Shown here one piece after another: positions 16,901-23,186 of a stretch of DNA of 24,336 bases. The translations under genes and the position numbers were made by a program. The notes below the pieces were generated by a model. It did not search any database. It saw nothing but the letters and a program-made list of their open reading frames with translations, and was not told the DNA's origin. Numbering within the stretch: the first letter of the stretch is position 1; each line of letters starts with the position of its first letter. The DNA comes from Bacteroidales bacterium (GTDB taxonomy: Bacteria; Bacteroidota; Bacteroidia; Bacteroidales; JAAUTT01), in NCBI GenBank assembly GCA_012031335.1, contig JAAUTT010000002.1:1-24336 (forward strand), read 5' to 3'.

Positions 16901-19900
16901 CAACCACAGCGACTTATGGTTATATTGCTGGTAATTTAACCGATTTAACGATAACAGATGGTAATAGCACAAGGTATACCCAATTTTTCCATGATAACAT
17001 GTTAAGGTTTGTTACAAAAATAATTAATCCACTTACCCATACTGTGGAACGTACCTTCGACGGGGCAACGGGAAATATGCTTTCAGAAAAAACCCCTAAC
17101 GGTAAAATAACCACATACACATATGATGATTTTGGGCAACTTACAGGGGTATTATACCCTACCTCCCATACAGCTTCTGTTTCGTATCAATGGGCAACGG
17201 GAACAAGGCCACAAAATGCCCTGTTTTTTAAACTTGCAACAAGCCCAGGGCTGCCTACGGGCAAGGAATACTACGATGCCTTTGGCAGAGTAATAAAAAC
17301 CGAAACAACAGGGTTTGATGGTGTAAATATCTGTACAAATACAACTTACAACCACAAAGGCCAGATAGAAGAAACCTCTCTCCCTTACAAATCCGGTTCC
17401 CAGGCATACAAAAGCGATATAACATACGATGCCTTTGGAAGACTGGCCACCCAATCAAGCGCTACGGGAATAGTCACTTTTACGAGTAACGGAAAGACAT
17501 TTCAAACAGCTACAGGAACCGGCCAAACCAGTAGTAAGGTAATGGATTCCCAGGGCCATGTTCTCTCGGTAACAGATGAGGGTGGAACTATTACCAATGT
17601 ATACAAAAGTATAGGAAGTCCTTATCAGATTAATACGCATGGAACAACCTGGACAATATCCTATGACGCTCTTGGCAGACAAATTTCACTTTCCGATCCT
17701 GATGCGGGTACGACACAGTACCGTTACAACAAGTACAATGAACTAACCTCGCAGACTAATGCAAGGGGGTTTAAAGATTCTTTGACTTACGATGTACTTG
17801 GCAGGGTGACATCGAGAATCGGAGGCGATGGTACCACAACTTACGTTTATGACCCTGCAAATAATCCGGGTTTGCTTAACAATATCGCGTATCCCGGAGG
17901 AAATGAAACATATACTTATGATACATACGGAAGGTTGACAAACGTTCAGCAAACAGTAAATGACGGTAGTGCCAGCACTTATTCCACCGGTTATGGATAT
18001 GATAATCAGAACCGGATAACTACAGTAACTTATCCCTCCAGTTTCGCAGTAACCAATGTATTTAATACAAATGGCTATCTTTCGGAGGTAAAAAGAAGTG
18101 ACAATAATGCCACCATTTGGAAAGCAAATCAAATGAACAGTTTTGGTATATATAGCCAATACCAGTTCGGGAACAACCTAACTACTTACAAAACATATAG
18201 TCCCCTGGGCGTTCTTCAAAGTATCCAAACCGGTACTGTACAAAGTCTCACCTATAGTTTCGATCCCGGAACAATGAACATGACCGGCAGGAACGATATA
18301 TTAAGAGGTCTTTCCGAAGCATTTTCATATGACAATTTAAACCGGTTAACTTCTATTACAGGCCCTTCTGCCCAATCAAGCACTTTCGACGATAAAGGAA
18401 ACATTACCTGGAAAACAGATGTAGGCAATTATTCGTATGCAACATTGCCACATGCAGTAAGCGGTGTACAAAATGCAAGCGGTTTAATCCCTTCCACAAC
18501 GCAGAAGATTTCGTATACCTGCTTTAACAAAGTGGATACCATTTTAGAAGGAGTTTACAGATTAAAAGTCTTTTATGGCAGCACAAGACAACGTAATTCG
18601 GCAAAACTATATCAAAATGGTACACTTCAAAAAACCATACACTATGTTGGAAATTATGAAAAGGAAGTAGGTGGTGGAAACACAAGACAATTACATTACA
18701 TTACAGGAGGAGATGGCCTTGCTGCAATTTATGAAATTAATAATGGCACTGGAAATATGTATTACTTGCATTCCGATCACCTGGGATCGTATGATGTAAT
18801 TACCAATTCTGGCGGAACGGTTGCACAATATTACAGTTTCGATGCCTGGGGACGAAGACGCAACCCTTCCAATTGGTCTTATGCGGGTATCTCTTCTTCT
18901 TTCCTGTTCAACCGTGGGTATACTGGACATGAACATTTGGATGCTTTTGGTCTTATAAACATGAACGGGCGGATGTACGACCCATTAATAAGCAGGATGC
19001 TTAGCCCGGATAATTTTGTACAATCATCAAATTACACTCAGGGATTCAACAGATTTGTATATGGCAATAATAGCCCCCTAATGTATACAGATCCAAATGG
19101 AGAACTTGCGTGGTTTGTCCCTATTATTATTGGAGCAGTAATAGGAGCATATACTGGTGCTTCTGTTCAATCCGGGACTGCAGCTTTTTGGGATTGGGAT
19201 CAAGATGCATGGAAGGGAGCAATAGTTGGCGCATTTATTGGAGCTGCTGTTGGGGCTGGAGTTTCCGCTGCTATTGGGCCATCGGGTGGAATTGTGGGAA
19301 TGACTACTACAACCGGAGAAATAACGCAAGCATGGGGAGTTACTACATCCGCAATAAATGGCGCAAATATAAACATGGCATTCAGTGCTATGGGAGGTGG
19401 GGACTTGGATAACATATGGAAGGCAGGCGTTGTAGGCGCAGCCTCAAGTATGTTTACAGCGACTGGTGGATTTGGATTGGCGAAACACGGCTTCTGGGGA
19501 AAACTTGGTACTCAAATGATTGGTACATCAGGAACATCAATTGGAAATAATTGGGCTGCTGGTGCAGATCCATTTTCAAGAGTTACATTAGGAGTTGGCC
19601 CTGTTAATCTGACACTAGGAAAAGGTCAAAAGTTATTTCAGTGGCAAAATAATTTAGGAAACATTATAACTAATGGAATTGGATTAACCAATCTGGCTTT
19701 TGGTGGTAAAATGAGTTTTAACAAAGACAATTTGGCTTTTGTTTATACCGGTGGTTTTATGGAAAACTATGGAGGTGCTTGGGGACCGTATGCAATACAG
19801 GGTCCCGACAAATTCACAAATCAAGTACTACCACACGAGTTACATCATATAGTGCAATCGCGAGTTCTAGGGGATACATACCTATTACACTATGGCTTGC

Positions 19901-20028
19901 AAGGCTTACTAAGTTGGGCAATTAACGGATTCCACCTCTATTCTAGACAAAATCCTCTTTATCCCTCATTTATTTATCCTGGAACAAACTATTTTGAAAC
20001 AGTACCTGAATATTATCCTTGGTGGTAA
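13978..20028 (+). CDS. SpvB/VCBS/RHS-repeat polymorphic toxin with HELHH metallopeptidase-like C-terminus
   Basis: A 2016-residue secreted protein. A signal peptide (about 1-23, ending PLWGQ) is followed by an SpvB-like region (about 90-330, with GIRDIVPNLFISYNHQASEG and GLLGLGWNLGGLSSITR). Seven FG-GAP/VCBS-type motifs lie between about 388 and 715 (GDYNGDGKTD, GDFNGDGLDD, DINGDGKSD). A TcdB-middle-like region contains KNGFGVKTQFVYKSL. YD/RHS repeats run from about 975 to 1560, and the RHS core from about 1569 to 1706 (YYLHSDHLGSYDVITN, FDAWGRRR, GYTGHEHLDAFGLINMNGRM) ends in DPNGE. After that the variable tip starts: a glycine-rich hydrophobic segment (1708-1765), then H1953-E-L-H-H1957, an HEXXH zinc motif, with E2007 or E2011 as candidate third ligand. 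RHS cages enclose and release a C-terminal toxin. The tip and the lipoprotein gene downstream look more AT-rich than the core, as expected for exchanged tips. The frame is intact over 6 kb. Confidence 0.9.
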   Translation: MNKYTKSSILLIAFFFCLYPLWGQSTNITLNQSISGNQLYEATQSIKLNPGFIYSNTNGAKFTARIVLPDGQSYQFNEATESTTLPVNTAYPVGTIPGNWSVSSSGAATYTIPIKIAPGIRDIVPNLFISYNHQASEGLLGLGWNLGGLSSITRVATNLYHETYIDGVDFDISDKFALDGNRLIVSNGGTYGANNTEYRSEIESFVKVTSYGISGNGPSWFKVETKDGKILEYGNTADSRIEAQGRSDVLVWNLNKVSDKNGTYMTITYTENNSTGEYYPSQIKYSGHGTMAPFNTIDFEYQNRNVPFITYVNGSQVKLNSVLSNIYIKNEGTTVGRYQFVYNTISRLTEIVYYGKNNSRLNSTYVNWGTANTGIQQSTAFTDSQLSGRYQGDYNGDGKTDLVIIKSSTWYLYLANSIGDFSLQSSGSMPANFNTSDPHNRAYLGDYNGDGKMDLLVFRLISNTYYLSFLLSTGTGFSTTNYSTPFSSPSSTYYTGDFNGDGLDDLMIKNTGTYNCLIYSFNVSQSTFSLIGQSTLSWGNQGYSIIKEVPLDINGNGKNDLMVLDASGCRFYELTDGSTTMGLLFSSSYPTINNVNLFGDFNGDGKTDIFSFNTANEWKTCISKDNGLEITAHTNFSGFNPYIQYNNYYARDINGDGKSDLIVVGYGTGSTVNVYVAYSNGQNFSTQVYAPSSTLGVNPDFNNFGDYNGDGTIDFYFNNGSIGRMYTIYRGKNQEFVSQIKNGFGVKTQFVYKSLTDNTIYTKGTSSSYPVMDFQGPLYVTSSVIYDNISWEQNTTDYTYSSACIHRKGKGFLGFNTFTSLNTIQNLKIVDTYEYNGTFFNVSLKQRSIKTSTDVPVALATMTNSVIDYGSKRILPYVSQTIENSYLNNVTKTTSVSMDTNGNPGTVTETFDDGSYNSTTYSNYTSEGSWLPAKPQTVTVTKKHYQDSQSFSLTTNYTYYPTIGLLETVTTSPATTTATYGYIAGNLTDLTITDGNSTRYTQFFHDNMLRFVTKIINPLTHTVERTFDGATGNMLSEKTPNGKITTYTYDDFGQLTGVLYPTSHTASVSYQWATGTRPQNALFFKLATSPGLPTGKEYYDAFGRVIKTETTGFDGVNICTNTTYNHKGQIEETSLPYKSGSQAYKSDITYDAFGRLATQSSATGIVTFTSNGKTFQTATGTGQTSSKVMDSQGHVLSVTDEGGTITNVYKSIGSPYQINTHGTTWTISYDALGRQISLSDPDAGTTQYRYNKYNELTSQTNARGFKDSLTYDVLGRVTSRIGGDGTTTYVYDPANNPGLLNNIAYPGGNETYTYDTYGRLTNVQQTVNDGSASTYSTGYGYDNQNRITTVTYPSSFAVTNVFNTNGYLSEVKRSDNNATIWKANQMNSFGIYSQYQFGNNLTTYKTYSPLGVLQSIQTGTVQSLTYSFDPGTMNMTGRNDILRGLSEAFSYDNLNRLTSITGPSAQSSTFDDKGNITWKTDVGNYSYATLPHAVSGVQNASGLIPSTTQKISYTCFNKVDTILEGVYRLKVFYGSTRQRNSAKLYQNGTLQKTIHYVGNYEKEVGGGNTRQLHYITGGDGLAAIYEINNGTGNMYYLHSDHLGSYDVITNSGGTVAQYYSFDAWGRRRNPSNWSYAGISSSFLFNRGYTGHEHLDAFGLINMNGRMYDPLISRMLSPDNFVQSSNYTQGFNRFVYGNNSPLMYTDPNGELAWFVPIIIGAVIGAYTGASVQSGTAAFWDWDQDAWKGAIVGAFIGAAVGAGVSAAIGPSGGIVGMTTTTGEITQAWGVTTSAINGANINMAFSAMGGGDLDNIWKAGVVGAASSMFTATGGFGLAKHGFWGKLGTQMIGTSGTSIGNNWAAGADPFSRVTLGVGPVNLTLGKGQKLFQWQNNLGNIITNGIGLTNLAFGGKMSFNKDNLAFVYTGGFMENYGGAWGPYAIQGPDKFTNQVLPHELHHIVQSRVLGDTYLLHYGLQGLLSWAINGFHLYSRQNPLYPSFIYPGTNYFETVPEYYPWW

Positions 20029-20038
20029 CTTTTATTAT

Positions 20039-20069
20039 GGAACTCACTAATTGTGAGTTCCATTTTTTT
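20039..20069 (+). terminator. Rho-independent terminator after the RHS gene
   Basis: A perfect 9-bp stem, GGAACTCAC (20039-20047) with GTGAGTTCC (20053-20061), encloses a TAATT loop and is followed by A and seven T's. It starts 10 bases after the RHS stop and ends before the lipoprotein gene, so the lipoprotein would be transcribed by read-through or from its own promoter. Confidence 0.85.
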
Positions 20070-20092
20070 AACAATAAAATTAATTCTCAATT

Positions 20093-20530
20093 ATGAAATA
20101 CTTAATATTATTATTAGCTGTAACAATATTGGCATGCGATAAATTGTCCGAGTTAAAAATTAATTCTAACGAGACATATAACTTAAATACTAGTTGTGGC
20201 GAAATTCAGTTTAATGCGTCATTGTTTATTACGACCAATTTGTTGGTAAATCAAAATATTCAAGGGGCTGGAATAACCTTAAATTTAGATTCGCTAAAAT
20301 TATCGATTGTTCCAAACAGCTCTAATGAAGTTATTGCAACTTATTTTACTAATGATAAAGGAAAGATTAAGGATAAAGTCATTCAGATTAATGAACCCCA
20401 GAGAATTGGATTAACAATAAAATTAAGAAAAGATTTGATCCCTGGGACATCAATTATTGTTCTACCTTGCAGTTATATTAGTTGTCAACAAATCCCTTTA
20501 ATAAAGGATACGATCAAAATAAAACTATGA
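20093..20530 (+). CDS. Small lipoprotein, candidate immunity protein for the RHS tip
   Basis: The 145-residue protein starts MKYLILLLAVTILAC, a short lipoprotein signal with lipobox ILAC and lipidated Cys15. The mature part is beta-rich (IQFNASLFITTNLLVNQNI, LTIKLRKDLIPGTSIIVL) and has three further cysteines at GEIQ, CSYISC and nearby. I recognise no named family. Its position 64 bp downstream of the RHS tip is where polymorphic toxin systems place the immunity gene, and an envelope-anchored immunity protein would suit a toxin acting in the periplasm or at the surface. It is also the last gene inside the transposon. Codon use is AT-rich like the tip. Immunity function is inference; it could instead be an unrelated small lipoprotein. 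Confidence 0.6.
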   Translation: MKYLILLLAVTILACDKLSELKINSNETYNLNTSCGEIQFNASLFITTNLLVNQNIQGAGITLNLDSLKLSIVPNSSNEVIATYFTNDKGKIKDKVIQINEPQRIGLTIKLRKDLIPGTSIIVLPCSYISCQQIPLIKDTIKIKL

Positions 20531-20652
20531 GGAAGATTAGTAGGAAAATGGAAATTTACCCCAATTGAAATTATATAAATTGTTATGGAAAGGCTTAATT
20601 TAATGATAATATTGAAATTTAGTTGTGAAAATTGAAATAAGGAAATTTTTAG

Positions 20653-20682
20653 GATAACCCGGTCAGATCTGACCGGGTTATC
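20653..20682. repeat. 30-bp perfect palindrome downstream of the lipoprotein gene
   Basis: Fifteen-base arms (starting GATAACCCGGTCAGA) meet with no loop at a BglII-like AGATCT centre. A second, 12-bp palindrome, ATTCAATTGAAT, follows at 20683-20694. No clear T-run follows on either strand, so it may be a bidirectional stop for cargo transcripts or a protein-binding site. The rest of 20531-20771 is AT-rich and shows no gene. Confidence 0.6.
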
Positions 20683-20771
20683 ATTCAATTGAATTTAATT
20701 CCTAAAACATTATACAAATTGGCATCACTCTATCTTTACTATATAATTTAATTTATTATAAATAGTTACAG

Positions 20772-20811
20772 GCTACTTTGCCCCTGGTTACAGCTAGGCT
20801 CCCTCTACCCC
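20772..20811 (-). repeat. Tn3 terminal inverted repeat, cargo side
   Basis: The plus strand reads GCTACTTTGCCCC inward and ends GGCTCCCTCTACCCC at the outer edge; the reverse complement matches the repeat at 8396-8435 at 38 of 40 positions. The phosphofructokinase remnant begins at the next base. Confidence 0.9.
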
Positions 20812-21712
20812 TTACAGGTGGAACAATTCTTGGCTCCTCAAGAGGGAATCAGGATATTTCACAAATTGTAGATACTCTTGAAATCTTAAATATTAATATA
20901 CTTTTTGTATTGGTGGGGACGGAACATTGAGAGGTGCACACGCCATATATGAAGAAATTACAAATCGACATCTTAAAATTGCAGTTGCCGGAATCCCAAA
21001 AACAATTGACAACGATATTAACCTGATTGAAAAATCGTTCGGGTTTGAAACAGCTTTTACAATTGCAAACGACATAATCCGGTCGGCACATAACGAAGCT
21101 ATTGGAGCCTACAATGGAATATCCTTATTGAAACTGATGGGTCGTGATTCGGGTTTTATTGCTGCGCATGCAGCACTTTCCATTCAGGAAGTTAATTTTG
21201 TACTGTATTCCCGAAATGTCGTTTTGACATGGAGGGTGAAAAAGGTTTTCTAAATTTGTTAAAGAAGCGACTGGAAGAGCGGCATCATGCTTTGGTAGTT
21301 GTTGCTGAGGGCGCAGGTCAGGATTTTTTTGACAACGAAAAAAAAGGAGCTGGATGCATCGGGTAATATAAAAAACAAGGATATTGGCATTTATTTAAAA
21401 GACAGGATTACAAAGGAATTCAAATCTCAAAACTTCCCATTTTCACTTAAATATATCGATCCAAGTTATATTATCCGAAGTGCACCTGCAAATGCAAACG
21501 ATAGTAAGTTCTGTAGTTTGCTTGCACAAAATGCTGTTCATGCTGCAATGGCCGGAAAAACAGATTTTGTTGTTGGTAATTGGAATAACCAGTTTACATT
21601 GCTTCCTATTCCTGTGGCCGTCGAAAGCCGAAAGAAAATCGATATGGAGGGTGAATTATGGTGGAATATTCTTGAAGCAACGGGACAGCCTTTATCAATG
21701 AAAAATGATTAA
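20812..21712 (+). pseudogene. 6-phosphofructokinase, 5'-truncated by the transposon and frame-broken
   Basis: The enzyme phosphorylates fructose 6-phosphate in glycolysis. Motifs in order: GGTILGSSRGNQDISQIVDT directly after the transposon end; GGDGT (20912-20926); [36 protein letters not shown]; and the C-terminal [12 protein letters not shown] and [15 protein letters not shown]. The GGDGT and PKTIDNDI combination places it in the long PFK group used by many Bacteroidetes; Lys in PKTIDND is common in pyrophosphate-linked enzymes, but donor choice cannot be settled from this. The first 100 or so residues with the N-terminal phosphate loop are gone. Frame breaks: one T missing at 20902-20906, one or two extra bases between 21208 and 21225, and one extra A at 21338-21345. 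The downstream part converges on citrate synthase. As written it cannot make an enzyme. Confidence 0.85.
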
Positions 21713-21718
21713 ATTTTT

Positions 21719-21749
21719 ATCAGAATAAAGGAGCCACCGTATTTCTGAT
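21719..21749. terminator. Weak hairpin between convergent PFK and citrate synthase genes
   Basis: ATCAGAA (21719-21725) and TTCTGAT (21743-21749) can pair around a 17-base loop in the 59-bp gap between the two convergent stop codons. A short T-rich run follows after several bases. Position favours a terminator; strength is doubtful. Confidence 0.3.
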
Positions 21750-21771
21750 CTGATTATTTTCAGGATTGTTG

Positions 21772-23149
21772 CTATCGATCTTCCAATCTGGTGTAAGGTT
21801 GTGGACAGAAAACATTCTTGTAGGCCGGACGAATTATTCTCCGGGCATCAAAGGTCAATTCCTCGAGTCGATGTGAACACCAGCCCGCTATCCGCGACAT
21901 GGCAAACAATGGTGTATACACAGCATCGCGAATTCCTATACAGTTATAAACAAATCCCGAATAAAAGTCAACATTGGCACATACTCTTTTTGCTACTTTA
22001 TCGCCCTTGAATTCATAAAAAATGTGCGGAGCAAGTTTTTCAATGGTTTCATATAGTTCAAATTCTTCCAGACGTCCTTTTTCTATGGCAAGTTCGCGTG
22101 CCTGTTTTTTAAGTAAAACAGCCCGTGGATCCGAAATAGTGTAAACAGCATGGCCTATGCCGTAAATCTTTCCTGAACCATCGTAGGCCTTTTTTTTCAG
22201 AATTTTATACAAATAATCAGTAACCTCGGTTTCATTGTCCCAATGTTTTACATTCTGCTTGATATTGTCCATCATGCCCAGAACTTCATGGTTGGCTCCT
22301 CCGTGAAGAGGTCCTTTCAGTGAAGCAATGGCGGATGCTACCGCAGAATAGGTGTCTGTTTCCGTGGAGCTTGTAACACGAATGGTAAAAGTTGAATTGT
22401 TTCCTCCACCATGGTCGGCATGCAGAATAAGCGACAAATCGAGTATGTCCGCTTCCAGTTTGGTGTATTTTCCTTCTCCTTTTAACATCAGCAGAAAATT
22501 TTCAGCAGTACTGAGATCCTGATTTGGATGCCGTATTGAAAGGGTTTTCCGCTGATAGGCATGACGCATGGCATGGTAGGAATATGCGATTATAGTAGGG
22601 AATTTGGCAATAAGGTTCAGTGATTGGTCTACCAGGTTGTCCAGCGAATTATCTTCAGCTTTGGAATCAAGTGTGTAAAGCCCAAGAACAGAACGAGCCA
22701 GCATATTCATGATGTCGTTTCCCTTGAGCGAAAGGATCATATTTTTTGTAAATTCATCAGGAAGTTCTCTGATGGAGCCCATATAAGCCATGAATTCCTT
22801 CAGTTCTTTACTGTTAGGTAATTTTCCCGATAACAGTAGAAAAACAACTTCGTCAAAACCGTGTCTTTTTTCGTTGATAGAGCCCTGCACCAGATCTTCA
22901 ACATCAATTCCCCGGTATATAAGTTTACCATCAACAGGAACCATTTTATCCCCGTCTTTCTGATATCCAACAACATCGCCAACATTGGTAAGTCCAACAA
23001 GAACTCCCGTATGATCAGCATTTCTCAACCCTCTTTTTACATTAAATTTTTCAAATAATTCGGGCGTTATGTAGGCTGAATTCTTAACATCATCCGATAG
23101 TTTTTTTAATTAGTTGATTCTTATTTCTTTCGGATATAGTATGGTTCAT
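21772..23149 (-). CDS. gltA: Citrate synthase, start disrupted by an A7 run
   Basis: The enzyme condenses acetyl-CoA and oxaloacetate to citrate, the entry step of the TCA cycle. Catalytic signatures are present: LHGGANHEVL and GIGHAVYTISDPRA with the active histidines, and CANVDFYSGFVY with the aspartate. It ends CPQPYTRLEDR. The open frame from TTG 23028 gives only 418 residues and drops a typical N-terminus. Upstream, LSDDVKNSAYITPELFEKFN continues in the same frame to the run of seven A's (plus-strand T's 23101-23107). Before the run, ATG 23149 opens MNHTISERNKNQLIKK in another frame. With six A's the two join into 458 residues, the usual Bacteroidetes length. Because the enzyme is generally needed and the rest is intact, a sequencing indel is likely. 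The aminotransferase gene lies 37 bp upstream in the same direction. Confidence 0.92.
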
Positions 23150-23186
23150 TGATAACAGTATTTTTGGTAAAACAAAACTTTAAAAT

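Larger units (their letters stand above)
8396..20811. mobile_element. Tn3-family transposon carrying an RHS toxin module
   Basis: The 12,416-bp unit is bounded by 40-bp inverted repeats that begin with GGGGTAGAGGGAGC and match at 38 of 40 positions. It contains a Tn3-type transposase (minus strand), a divergent serine resolvase with a res-like region between them, and a plus-strand cargo of S74 protein, T9SS-sorted protein, SpvB/RHS protein and lipoprotein. GGGG ends, IRs of about 38-40 bp and the divergent tnpA/tnpR layout are classical Tn3 traits. The expected 5-bp target duplication is missing: left flank AATTA, right flank TTACA. Each flank is half of a different gene, so the two ends may not come from one insertion event, or the assembly may have joined two copies. 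Confidence 0.88.

Noticed and set aside
14194..19415. Many antisense and alternate-frame ORFs of 60-140 codons within the RHS gene
   Set aside because: The low-complexity YD and glycine-rich repeats of RHS produce open shadow frames; none has a ribosome site or a recognisable domain.
20812..20830. Possible 5-bp target duplication beside the right Tn3 repeat
   Set aside because: TTACA on the right does not match AATTA on the left, even allowing a shift of one base in the repeat end.
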